From: an uncultured Clostridia bacterium
GTDB lineage: Bacteria; Bacillota; Clostridia; Oscillospirales; CAG-272
Length of the DNA stretch: 64,000 nucleotides
Assembly: GCA_946407735.1 (NCBI GenBank)
Contig: CAMJPL010000012.1
Span: 1-64,000 of the forward strand
Direction of reading: 5' to 3'
How positions within the stretch are numbered: the first letter of the stretch is position 1; each line of letters opens with the position of its first letter. The notes under the pieces were generated by a model. It was not told the origin of the DNA. It searched no databases and saw only the letters and a program-made list of their open reading frames with translations. Below, piece after piece: positions 1 through 9,586 of this stretch. Both the position numbers and the translations under genes were made by a program.

Positions 1-2
1 TA

Positions 3-665
3 CCCATCGAAAAAAACGTTAATGTGAGGGATGAAAACGGAAACGAACTTGAGCCCACCTGGCCGAAACGCGCCAGAGGGCTCGTGAAAAGCGGCAGGGC
101 ACGCTTCGTATCCGACGACATGATAATCCTCACCTCCTCCGAAGACGCGAAGCGGACTTTGCCGCCTGAAATGGAGGATATAAAAATGCCCGAAACCGCT
201 TATAACGATACAGAAACCGCCGTCACAGTAATAGGTGACGCTCCGCGCGCTGAAGGCGAAGACATCGGCAGCACCGGGCCTTCCCTTCCTCAGATCACCG
301 TGCGAGAGATACTTGACCGCATCGACGCTCTCGTCCGCGATCAGTCGGGACTGAAGGAAGCGCTCGACCGGATCCAGCTGATCGGATCCGGCGGCGGGGA
401 TCAGCCCGGCTCACCCGGGGATATCGCCGGACAGGCGAAGGCTCAGGGGATCGCCGACATGCTCAGAGCGAGGGAGACGACAATCCAGAAGACGCTCGAC
501 TTCTATATGCAGGTCTACCGGGATCTTCAGCCGAACGACGAGCTGAATCACAGGACCGCCGACCTTGGCATGATAAACGAGGCCGTCATCCAGCTGGCGT
601 CGATAGATACCGAAACCGTCGGTGTCTATCTCGACGGACTGAGGCATCTCAGCATCACGATCTGA
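3..665 (+). CDS. Protein with N-terminal RRXRR/PLMP-like segment and an uncharacterised C-terminal region; probably 5'-truncated by window edge
   Basis: Frame stays open to position 3 (PIEKNVNVRDENGNELEPTWPKRARGLVKSGRARFVSDDMIIL). Resembles the RRXRR/PLMP consensus (V.V.D.NG..L.PT.P.RAR.L.K.GRA..V.....I.L). Confidence 0.6.
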   Translation, partial: PIEKNVNVRDENGNELEPTWPKRARGLVKSGRARFVSDDMIILTSSEDAKRTLPPEMEDIKMPETAYNDTETAVTVIGDAPRAEGEDIGSTGPSLPQITVREILDRIDALVRDQSGLKEALDRIQLIGSGGGDQPGSPGDIAGQAKAQGIADMLRARETTIQKTLDFYMQVYRDLQPNDELNHRTADLGMINEAVIQLASIDTETVGVYLDGLRHLSITI

Positions 666-677
666 AAGCTTTGACAT

Positions 678-706
678 ATTCCCTTCCGGGCTTCCCGGAA
701 GGGAAT
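678..706 (+). terminator. Hairpin downstream of the RRXRR-like gene
   Basis: attcccttccggg-ctt-cccggaagggaat, perfect 13-bp stem after the stop at 665; weak T tract. Confidence 0.6.
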
Positions 707-770
707 TTCATATTGCGCGGCGGAAAAAAAAGTGATATAATATAGGCAGTATATCCGGAGGTGAATTATT

Positions 771-2129
771 ATGAGCGGATTCATCGATTCTCTGCTGGAA
801 ATGGAGCAGTCGCGCCTGTCTTCCCTGCCCGGCGCCGGCGCGGCAGCATATCTCACCGATTATTCCCCCGATGAAAACGGGATGTGGACGAAAGCCTTCA
901 ATCAGGCGCTGAGGGAAAGCGCTGTCGTCCGCGTACCGGCGTCGGATAAGCCGTATATGATCGACGGCAGCGTGATCGTGCCGTCGGGCAGGACGATATA
1001 CTGTGACGACGGCGCACGGATCCTCCTCGCTCCCGGCGTAAGGGTGCTGATGCTCCGCAATGAGCATACGAAAAACGGTTCCTTTGCCCCGATAGACAGA
1101 TCCGACCGCGATCACGATATCGCCATAATCGGCGGCGTCTGGGAGGAATCGAACGACAAACGGCACGGCTACGGCGCGACGGGGCGGTATGACCTTCAGG
1201 ATGACGGCGGCTACGACTGGCAGGGCGTATCGACGGCGATGCTGTTCAACAATCTCGACGGGCTGGTGCTAAAAGACGTCACATTCGTCCATACCGCCGG
1301 ATTTTCGGTGCAGACAGGCGATCTCTCAAACACCGTGATCGAAAACATCCGCTTCGTCGAATGCTTCGCCGACGGTCTCCATCTGAACGGAGCGTCGGAA
1401 AACATAGTCGTCCGGAACGTAAGCGGTCAGGTCGGCGACGATCTTGTCGCGCTGAACATGTATGACTGGATAAACTCGTCGGTAAATTACGGGCCGATCA
1501 GGAATATTCTCGTCGAGAACCTCGAGCTCTCGGACGACAGCCCGTATGAAGCGCTGCGCATCGAGCCGGGCGTGTATTATTATGCCGACGGCACTCCCGT
1601 CGACTGCTCGCTCGAGCACGCCCTGATAAAAAACGTGAAGGGGATAAAGACGTTCAAGCTGTACTATCAGACTCCGGGATACAACAAAGGACAGCAGCCG
1701 GAGAGGGGAGGAGTCGGCAGCGGAAAGGACATCACGTTTGAAGACATCGCCGTCGATCTTACCGTTCCGATAGACACCTTCCCCGATTATCTGGAATCGA
1801 ATCCGAAGACCGGATGGTTCGCCGCCTTCGAGATCGGGGCCGATATCGAGGATATTACCTTCAGGAATATCGACCTGACGCTTTATGACTTTTATCCGAT
1901 GTCCCGCATGGTCACCGTCGGTCCGAAATCTGTCCGGTTCGGCGACTACGAAGTATTTGATCCATATTACAGCTGCCGTGTGGGAAAGATGACTCTGGAA
2001 AACATAAAGCTGAACGGTGAAATCTGCAGGGACATATCAAAGCTGATAAAGACGGTGGAATTCGATACACTGTATGACGATATGCCGTCGTCCGGCAAAG
2101 GAGAGATAGGCGAGATCACGATAAGATAA
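771..2129 (+). CDS. Right-handed beta-helix protein, GH28/polygalacturonase-like
   Basis: Beta-helix repeats (VLKDVTFVHTAGFSVQTGDLSNTVIENIRFVECFADGLHLNGASENIVVRNVSG); RBS-like ggaggtgaatt upstream. Confidence 0.75.
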   Translation: MSGFIDSLLEMEQSRLSSLPGAGAAAYLTDYSPDENGMWTKAFNQALRESAVVRVPASDKPYMIDGSVIVPSGRTIYCDDGARILLAPGVRVLMLRNEHTKNGSFAPIDRSDRDHDIAIIGGVWEESNDKRHGYGATGRYDLQDDGGYDWQGVSTAMLFNNLDGLVLKDVTFVHTAGFSVQTGDLSNTVIENIRFVECFADGLHLNGASENIVVRNVSGQVGDDLVALNMYDWINSSVNYGPIRNILVENLELSDDSPYEALRIEPGVYYYADGTPVDCSLEHALIKNVKGIKTFKLYYQTPGYNKGQQPERGGVGSGKDITFEDIAVDLTVPIDTFPDYLESNPKTGWFAAFEIGADIEDITFRNIDLTLYDFYPMSRMVTVGPKSVRFGDYEVFDPYYSCRVGKMTLENIKLNGEICRDISKLIKTVEFDTLYDDMPSSGKGEIGEITIR

Positions 2130-2165
2130 CAGACGGGGACATAACAGGAATCATCAGAGACATAA

Positions 2166-2208
2166 ATATCCGCCGTGTCTGACCGACACGGCGGATATCA
2201 GTTTTTTT
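2166..2208 (+). terminator. Rho-independent terminator after GH28-like gene
   Basis: atatccgccgtgtc-tgacc-gacacggcggatat followed by caGTTTTTTT. Confidence 0.85.
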
Positions 2209-2245
2209 CACAGGAACTTCAGTTTCCCATCGCGTTACCGGTGTA

Positions 2246-3838
2246 TCAGTATTCTATGCCGGTCCTCCATCGGTTGTCAAAGGCCTTCGCCTCAAAGCCG
2301 GTGATCCTCATGCTTCCCTCGCCGGTGAAAAGGACTCCGAAATGGTTCAGTCCGCCGGATGAATTCATCGGCGCGCTCTGAGCCTCTCTGCCGTTCACCG
2401 ACAGGGAGACGATCCCGTCCTTCCACGTTATCGTCCAGCGCCCCGCCTCATTCACCGTGAAAGAGGTGTAAAGGCTGCCGATGCTGTCGTCCCATGTTTT
2501 TGGTCTGGCGTCGGGCATGAAATTCAGCCTGTCGAGATAGCAGTCGGAGAGTATGACACGGCATCCGCCGTCGGGCATGCCTTCCGTATCGACAGTTATC
2601 TTGCCCGATACGGCGTACGGGAAGCTCGTCATGGCATAGGCGGTGTTCTCCTTCGCCGGTCTCATGTCTATGCCGCTTTCCCCGGCCGGATAATCCGTCA
2701 CCCATTCGTTCCAGTTGTCCTTTGTTTCGGTAAACTCAAGGAAATCCGGATCGACCAGTGTGAGATATGACTGCTCGATGCCCCATCTCGAGCCGCCCAT
2801 ACCCTCGACCTCGAACGTCCTCAGATACACGCCGCCTGACGGAGAGCAGGCGGTGTACGGATACGCGTTATGTACGATGTCGGTGTCGCCGGTCCTCTTT
2901 TTGAGCAGTATCCGGGCGCCTTTAATGGTGCGCATATTGTCGTCCGACACCGCGCCGTGAAGGCACTGCCTCGCGAAGCTGTACCTCACGCCCTGCATCG
3001 GATGCCCCATGACGTCGTTCCATGCGAGGAATATCCTGCCGTCGGGAAGTCTGACGAACGATCCCGGTGCGTTAGACGAAGTTATTTTCGTCGGCTTTGC
3101 CTTCTCCCAGGTTTTTCCGTCGTCTCGCGAGACGGAGTACCAGAATGAGCCGAGAACGGTGCGGATCAGCATGAGCAGGACGCCGCGCTCGATCTCGATC
3201 ACGATGGGCTCCACGGCACCCGACTCTATATCCTCCTCGTCGCTTACGACGGAAATATCGTTCGATGCCGCCCACGTTTCTCCCCAGTCGTCGGAATATA
3301 TCACGCTCGACACGAACTTGCTGTCCTTTTCACCTGACAGAGTCGAGAAAGGAACAACGAGCCTGCCGGAAGACGTTTCGATGCAGCTGTTGACGGAGCC
3401 GGTATATCTTTCGAGACACGGCATGCGGCTGTATATGGGATTTCCGCCCATGCAGCTGTCGAACCGCATATAGCTTATGCCGCCGTCATGGATGCCGCGT
3501 CCGCCGTCGATATAGTTTATCCGCATGGCGAAGACGTGCAGATGCCCCCGGCTGTCGATCATCGAGCCGCCGCACATCATGAAGGGCGTCCGCTCCGGCC
3601 ATGTGCAGAGATGGAACGGAGCGCCCCATGTCCTGCCCCCGTCCTCGGAAAACCTGCCGAACAGGAACTGATCGCACGGAAGCGTGTTATTGTAGCAGTG
3701 GTATTTGTCCATCGAGGCTATCGTGAACAGTCTTCCGTCCGGCAGCGGGTGCACCCATGTCACGGCGTTGTTGCCGTTCGTCGAAAGCAGCTCGCAGTTT
3801 ACGTTTTTTACGTCCATATCTTTATCTGCGTTTTTCAC
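2246..3838 (-). CDS. Sialidase/BNR-repeat family protein
   Basis: Asp-box motifs: SEDGGRTWGAP, SDDWGETWAA, SRDDGKTWEKA. Confidence 0.8.
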   Translation of the reverse strand: MKNADKDMDVKNVNCELLSTNGNNAVTWVHPLPDGRLFTIASMDKYHCYNNTLPCDQFLFGRFSEDGGRTWGAPFHLCTWPERTPFMMCGGSMIDSRGHLHVFAMRINYIDGGRGIHDGGISYMRFDSCMGGNPIYSRMPCLERYTGSVNSCIETSSGRLVVPFSTLSGEKDSKFVSSVIYSDDWGETWAASNDISVVSDEEDIESGAVEPIVIEIERGVLLMLIRTVLGSFWYSVSRDDGKTWEKAKPTKITSSNAPGSFVRLPDGRIFLAWNDVMGHPMQGVRYSFARQCLHGAVSDDNMRTIKGARILLKKRTGDTDIVHNAYPYTACSPSGGVYLRTFEVEGMGGSRWGIEQSYLTLVDPDFLEFTETKDNWNEWVTDYPAGESGIDMRPAKENTAYAMTSFPYAVSGKITVDTEGMPDGGCRVILSDCYLDRLNFMPDARPKTWDDSIGSLYTSFTVNEAGRWTITWKDGIVSLSVNGREAQSAPMNSSGGLNHFGVLFTGEGSMRITGFEAKAFDNRWRTGIEY

Positions 3839-4881
3839 TCGGCTATCGTGTCGACCCAGACCGCGTTCGTCGCCGCGTGTCTGCCGTAATCATCCTGTAT
3901 GTCGACTCTGATATAGCCGTCCGAGTCTTTGTTGTACTTGAAGGCGGCTTCGGTTACGCTGTCGCCGTAATGCGCTCCGGCGCTGCCGCAGTGACGCGCG
4001 CCGGTTATGAAATTGATGCGGTGCACCGGCGACGTCGTGACATGGAGATAGCCGTCCTCGGCCCAGAGATCGTATATCTCGGGTCCGGTCGAGGCGTAGA
4101 AGCTGCCCTTTTCGAGCGCGTCGGTGACGCATTCGTACTCAAGCTCTGCGCATCTTACGACGATCCAGCCGCCGCAGGCGTCGGACAGCGGATGGCTGAG
4201 ATCGTGACCGTTGTGATTGTCGTCCGTCGCCGTGACGTAGATACGCTTGCCCTGTCTTAAGAAATCGTCGTAGCAGTGATCGTTGTACTCCGCCCATCCG
4301 CCGCGCTCGCAGCCGGTGTTCCATATCTCGACGGCGTTCATCCCCTCATAGCCGGAATAATCCGGGTACGACTCCATCGACCATGTCGGGTGGTTGTATG
4401 TGACGAAGAATCCGTGCTCCCGCCCGATGCGGATCATCTCCGAAACGCCCTCGGCGGAGTAGCGGCGGATATAATCGTCGGACTCGAATTTCAGCTGCGG
4501 CTTATAAGCCAGCGCGTTGCCCCAGATATATTTGTCCTTGTTATAGCACACCTGAGTCATATTATCGGGCGATTTCGCGATATAGCAGAGATGCGCCGTC
4601 TTCGCCGAGCCGAATTTCAGCCCCTCGGAGAAGAGCCCCTTGAACCCTTCCTCGTTTACCTCCATCTCATATCCGTGCAGGGCGAGGAACCTGCCGTCCT
4701 CGTTAAGGTCGTCATGCGCCACGAGGACGTCGTGATCGGTGTAGGCTATTATCGAATAGCCGTTCTTCATATAGTGCTCTTTTATCTGCTCAACGGTAAG
4801 CCTGCCGTCGGATACGGTCGAATGGCAGTGAAGGTTGGCCTTGAAGGCTCCGCCCTCGTGAGGAAGGAAATACTGTTTCAT
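3835..4881 (-). CDS. PHP-domain metallohydrolase
   Basis: N-terminal NLHCHSTVSDGR...YTDHD motif; 4-nt overlap with the sialidase-like gene. Confidence 0.8.
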   Translation of the reverse strand: MKQYFLPHEGGAFKANLHCHSTVSDGRLTVEQIKEHYMKNGYSIIAYTDHDVLVAHDDLNEDGRFLALHGYEMEVNEEGFKGLFSEGLKFGSAKTAHLCYIAKSPDNMTQVCYNKDKYIWGNALAYKPQLKFESDDYIRRYSAEGVSEMIRIGREHGFFVTYNHPTWSMESYPDYSGYEGMNAVEIWNTGCERGGWAEYNDHCYDDFLRQGKRIYVTATDDNHNGHDLSHPLSDACGGWIVVRCAELEYECVTDALEKGSFYASTGPEIYDLWAEDGYLHVTTSPVHRINFITGARHCGSAGAHYGDSVTEAAFKYNKDSDGYIRVDIQDDYGRHAATNAVWVDTIAE

Positions 4882-4920
4882 TGGTCCTGACTCCTTGTAT
4901 TCAAGTTATTTAAAATCTTA

Positions 4921-5412
4921 TCATCCGCCGATGAAATCATTGTAAAGGATACCCATGATCCACTGGACGAATTCCCTGTAATGACGAGGGAAGTTCTGAG
5001 AGCCGTCCGCGTGTACCTTTTTCCCGCCGTTCACGACGGCGTCGAGCGTGAACATGGTGCCGTCGCTGACATTCCTCGGATGCGCGCCGTGAAATCCGTC
5101 CCAGCCGAGAAGCCCGACCTCGGTCATCTTGTCCATAGCCTCCGACGCGCTGATCACGGCGGTCATTTCAAGATGTCTTTCGTTTTCATCACCGGTATAC
5201 GGGATCGTATACATGGATACCACAGCATTATCGCCGTCACGGACGATCTCGTATTCAGCCGACGCACGCATCCCGCTCTCGCGGACGGTGACGATTTCAA
5301 AATCGGTGATATCCGTTTTTCGGAAAGGACCGAAAATGACCGTCATGACCGCCGCGGCGGCAAGAACGATCACGGCGGCGACGGCTGCGGCTTTTTTAAC
5401 ATTTGAGTTCAT
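4921..5412 (-). CDS. Hypothetical membrane-anchored protein
   Basis: N-terminal TM segment (AAAVAAVIVLAAAAVMTVIF); intact ORF between neighbouring minus-strand genes. Confidence 0.6.
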   Translation of the reverse strand: MNSNVKKAAAVAAVIVLAAAAVMTVIFGPFRKTDITDFEIVTVRESGMRASAEYEIVRDGDNAVVSMYTIPYTGDENERHLEMTAVISASEAMDKMTEVGLLGWDGFHGAHPRNVSDGTMFTLDAVVNGGKKVHADGSQNFPRHYREFVQWIMGILYNDFIGG

Positions 5413-5432
5413 GATCGCACCCCGGCTGTTTT

Positions 5433-6341
5433 TTATTCGTTATTTTCAGCTCCGAGCAGCTTCAGGGCGTTGCCCCTCGAGACCTTATAATACGCCTCGT
5501 ACGATATTCTCCCGGTCTCCGCGGCCTCGTCGAGGAAGGCGGCCAGCTTCAGCATAGGTCTTGTCACGTTGTTAGGATCGCAGATGTCGGTGCCATAATA
5601 CAGCCTGTCAGAGAATTCCTCGATAAAATCATACCCGAAGCCGGGATCGCGGGTAAGCGCGTTATAGCCGCTCCCCGCCGACAGATCGCAGCAGAGGTTC
5701 GGATGCTCCCTCAGAAGGGTGATCAGCCTGCCTCCGGGAGCGACCTTTCCGGTCGGATATCCGCCGCGCTGCTCGCGGGTGAGATCTCCGCTTATCTCGG
5801 CCCAGAATTTCTGGGAATGGCCGAGGAATCTCAGACTCGGACAGGCCGACAGCGCCGCCTCGAGATGCGGCAGGCCGAAATCGTCGACGATGCCGTAATC
5901 GCGCCCCATGTCGCCGATGTGGAAGGTAAGCGGCATACCGTTCTTCTCGCAGTGCCTGAACATATTCAGCATCAGCGGATCGTCGAAGTATATGTTCGTC
6001 GAGACCTCGCCGACGCCCTTTGCGCCCTTTTCCTTCACGAATTTCAGATAAGGCGTGAAATCGCTTTCGGGCGAGTTGCCGCCCATCCTCGCGTCGAGGT
6101 TGCAGAACCAGTCGAACCTGTCCGGCCATTTCTGAACGGTAAGCCATGTCTCATAGTTCGACGAGGTGTTGAAATCTGCCTCGACGGTGACGTTCGGCAG
6201 AAGGACTCCCTTCTCGACGCCTATCGAGTCGTATATGGCGATCAGCTCCTCGGGAGTCGCGTATCTCGAGTCTGGAAGACGGGTCAGCCATCCCGATTCG
6301 GACGTGTGGACGTGTATGTCTATCTTTTTTACCTTTTCCAT
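5433..6341 (-). CDS. Amidohydrolase family protein
   Basis: KKIDIHVHTSESG and HIGDMGRDYG, TIM-barrel amidohydrolase features; start set at MEKVKK after gagggtgg RBS. Confidence 0.75.
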   Translation of the reverse strand: MEKVKKIDIHVHTSESGWLTRLPDSRYATPEELIAIYDSIGVEKGVLLPNVTVEADFNTSSNYETWLTVQKWPDRFDWFCNLDARMGGNSPESDFTPYLKFVKEKGAKGVGEVSTNIYFDDPLMLNMFRHCEKNGMPLTFHIGDMGRDYGIVDDFGLPHLEAALSACPSLRFLGHSQKFWAEISGDLTREQRGGYPTGKVAPGGRLITLLREHPNLCCDLSAGSGYNALTRDPGFGYDFIEEFSDRLYYGTDICDPNNVTRPMLKLAAFLDEAAETGRISYEAYYKVSRGNALKLLGAENNE

Positions 6342-6510
6342 GATACCACCCTCAACTGAAGCCCTGCGATACGGCATATACCTAATTTTACCACATACAG
6401 ACCCGAAAGTAAAGCCTTAAAGCGAAAAAATCACCGGATTCCCCTTGTTTTTTTGGGCGGCGTATAGTATAATATAGAAAATACCCTTTTTCTCACCGGA
6501 GGAACCGCAA

Positions 6511-9174
6511 ATGAAGAATATACGAATATTCGCCGCCGTGATGGCGATCGCCGTGACGCTGACTCTGGCATTCGCGCTCACGCCGGCGGCGTCGGCGGCG
6601 TTCAGCGACGTCACCGAATACGCGGACGCCGTCGACCTTCTTTCCTCGGTCGGCGTCATCCGCGGATACTCATCCACGCTTTTCGGCCCGAACGACGGCG
6701 TCACCCGCTGGCAGATGGCTCTGCTCATCTCCAAGCTGATCACCGGCAACGTCGACACCGCTTACTGGGAATCACAGGATACCACCGCCCGATTTACCGA
6801 CGTCTCGCCGTCAAGGCACTATCTCAGGGCGATAAGCTACGCTTCCGAGCACGGGATCGTCAAGGGACGCTCTGACACCGTGTTCGATCCCGACAGCGGG
6901 ATCACCCTGCAGGACGGAGCCACCATGGCCGTCCGCGCGCTTGGATATCCCGCCGGCGACTATGACACCGAATACCCGCGCAGCTATATGACGATGGCCG
7001 AGGAGCTCGGTCTGTTCAGCTCGCTTCTGGTCGACGGTATGCCGGTAAGCTCGTATGACAGCGCCAACTGGCAGACTTCTCTTACCCGCGCCCAGACCGC
7101 CCAGCTGCTCTACAACACCGCCTTCGCGATGACCTACTACGGAGGCAGCTATATAAGCGACGTCTTCAAATACGCCGACGAGACCGCCGTCCTCGCCGCC
7201 AGCGGAGATTTCAGGATCTCGGCGTCCGCCGGCTACGCGAAGCCGGGCGAGCTCAGATTCATGACGCTCATGGACGACGGCACGCTGCGCAGCTCCTTCA
7301 CCGTCCCCGAGAGCGTCGTATCGGCGGCGATAGGAAGCAATGACTTCGATCAGTTCGTCGGATGCTCGTTCCGCGTCATCTCGACGGGAGCCAACCGCTC
7401 GAACATAATCTCCTTCAAGCTCAACTCCTCCTCGTCCACATATACGTCCGGACTCGCGGCCATCCCGGGAGACGAGCGCATATCCATCCTTGACACGATG
7501 TACGACGTGGTGAACGCCTACACCGTACCGCATGAGAAAGGCGTAATCCCGTACAAGAACGAGATAATCGTCTACTCCGCCTCGGATATATCCTCAAAGG
7601 CGGTGACCATCAATTCGGGATCGAATCTCACCTCCTCGAAGATCGCCTCGACTTCGGCATACTATGAGCTGACGACCTTCGACGACAACGCCGACGGAAT
7701 GCCCGACAGAGCGATCTACCGCCCGTTCGTCTTCGGAAAATATGAGATCTACTCAGACGGCGGCATTTCCCTCGCCGGAGGCGCGGCTCAGAATCAGATC
7801 ACCTTCGACAACCGCAGCGGCATCGATCCGAAAAACGGGGACTGGGTGATGTACCGCTGGGACACCCAGACGCGCACGCTCGTCATAAATAAGGTGTACA
7901 CCTATCTTACCGGTCTCAGGCTCGTCAGCTATACTCCCGAAAGCGATTCATCCGGAGCGTATATCACATACAACGACAATCAACGCCTCTATATAGGCCG
8001 CGAGAGCTTCGTCGGCGCGACCGGAGCCGAGGTCATCTCGGTATTCAGGAGCGACAGTGACATCGAAGGGCGTCTCTGCGACGTCATACTCGACGGCGAC
8101 AGGGTCATCCGTATCGATATGTACGACAAAGCCACCTCGCTCGGCGGCACCGTCCACTTCTCCAACATGGGCGTCGTCACAAAGACGATAGGCGCTCAGT
8201 CTCCGACGGGACTCGCCGTATGCCTCAGCGGAGCCGAAGAGAAGGACGCCCTCGACATACTCACCGTCAACGGGACGGTGAACGGCGTCAAAAAGATCGA
8301 GCTCGGCAGCTATGTCAGATTCGAGAAGAAGGACAAGGGCGTCGATCTCACCATCTATGACGACCGCATGACCTACACCACCGCGACTCCGAGCGCTGTG
8401 CTAAAGGCCGACGCCGACACCTTTACCGTAACAGAGAACGGTACCGTCACTTTCTCCGTCGACATCAACGACGCCACGACCTTCATCGTCTTCGACGACA
8501 AGATTACTCCGCGCGCCGTGACATACAAGGACTTTCACGACAGTCTCTCCGGCTACAAGGCCGTTTACGTCAGCAAGAGCGGATGGAACGGCGACAGAGC
8601 CGATCTGATCTACGTCCGCAGACTCAGGGGCGAGCTTTATGGAGACTCCTCGTCGGCATTCAGCTCGATAGTATGGATCGGATCTGACGATCTCGCCGAC
8701 AAAAACATCATCGGGGAGAAGGCCTCAAACGGCGACATTTACAACACCTACACCGGCGCCGACATAATAACCGGTCAGTCAGGCTACAACGTATACAAGC
8801 TGCTCGAGCCCGGAGCGAAGCTCACAAAGAGCGGATTTTACAGAATACTCAACGGCTATATCGTCATCACCGATCCGATAGACAGCAACCTCAGCGGAAG
8901 CGGATGGTCGCTGAACTTAAGGGAGACCGTCTCCGAAGCGAAGCCTTTCCGTGACGGCAGCTGCGAGATCACCCTCGGCGACCGCAGATACATAGTAAGA
9001 TATTCCGATCTCACTATACGCGGCAAGGCGTCGTCAGGTCTCACCCACAACACGGGAAGCATCGACGCCATGAACGTAGCCGTCACTCTGAACGACAAGA
9101 CGGCGGACGTCCTCTTCCGTCAGACCGGATATCAGGAAGGCGTCTACTATTACGAGATGATCATCCTGATGTGA
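6511..9174 (+). CDS. S-layer homology (SLH) domain-containing surface protein
   Basis: Signal peptide followed by SLH-like repeats (FSDVTEYADAVDLLSSVGVIRGYSSTLFGPNDGVTRWQMALLISKL). Confidence 0.85.
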   Translation: MKNIRIFAAVMAIAVTLTLAFALTPAASAAFSDVTEYADAVDLLSSVGVIRGYSSTLFGPNDGVTRWQMALLISKLITGNVDTAYWESQDTTARFTDVSPSRHYLRAISYASEHGIVKGRSDTVFDPDSGITLQDGATMAVRALGYPAGDYDTEYPRSYMTMAEELGLFSSLLVDGMPVSSYDSANWQTSLTRAQTAQLLYNTAFAMTYYGGSYISDVFKYADETAVLAASGDFRISASAGYAKPGELRFMTLMDDGTLRSSFTVPESVVSAAIGSNDFDQFVGCSFRVISTGANRSNIISFKLNSSSSTYTSGLAAIPGDERISILDTMYDVVNAYTVPHEKGVIPYKNEIIVYSASDISSKAVTINSGSNLTSSKIASTSAYYELTTFDDNADGMPDRAIYRPFVFGKYEIYSDGGISLAGGAAQNQITFDNRSGIDPKNGDWVMYRWDTQTRTLVINKVYTYLTGLRLVSYTPESDSSGAYITYNDNQRLYIGRESFVGATGAEVISVFRSDSDIEGRLCDVILDGDRVIRIDMYDKATSLGGTVHFSNMGVVTKTIGAQSPTGLAVCLSGAEEKDALDILTVNGTVNGVKKIELGSYVRFEKKDKGVDLTIYDDRMTYTTATPSAVLKADADTFTVTENGTVTFSVDINDATTFIVFDDKITPRAVTYKDFHDSLSGYKAVYVSKSGWNGDRADLIYVRRLRGELYGDSSSAFSSIVWIGSDDLADKNIIGEKASNGDIYNTYTGADIITGQSGYNVYKLLEPGAKLTKSGFYRILNGYIVITDPIDSNLSGSGWSLNLRETVSEAKPFRDGSCEITLGDRRYIVRYSDLTIRGKASSGLTHNTGSIDAMNVAVTLNDKTADVLFRQTGYQEGVYYYEMIILM

Positions 9175-9181
9175 CGCTGAG

Positions 9182-9586
9182 ATGAATCCCTCGCAGTACC
9201 GGATAGTCTGCGGAGCGGGCATCGCGGCGGCGGCTGCCGCCGCCGCGGATATCGCCGCTTCCCTGCTGATACGCAATATCGCCGCCGCGGCGTCATGGCT
9301 CGGCGCTCCGGAGGCGCTGTATCCTCGCCTCATCCAGCTGAGATACTCGCATCTTGTGCCGTCATGGCTGTTCCCGCTGATATTCGGCTTGATCATCGCC
9401 TGCGCCGCGATGTCGGAGAAGCGGTCGTCAGGAGCGAAAGCGGCGGCCGCCGCAGTCATCGCGCTGTCCGCCGCCGGAGCCTTCATATCGGCGATACTCG
9501 AAATGAAGGTGAACGACGTGCCGCTTAGCGCCTTTCTGTCGATACTCATCCGATACATCGGAGGAGGGCTGCTCGATGCGCTCTGA
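9182..9586 (+). CDS. Hypothetical integral membrane protein
   Basis: Hydrophobic Ala-rich segments; overlaps next gene by 11 nt, suggesting an operon. Confidence 0.6.
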   Translation: MNPSQYRIVCGAGIAAAAAAAADIAASLLIRNIAAAASWLGAPEALYPRLIQLRYSHLVPSWLFPLIFGLIIACAAMSEKRSSGAKAAAAAVIALSAAGAFISAILEMKVNDVPLSAFLSILIRYIGGGLLDAL

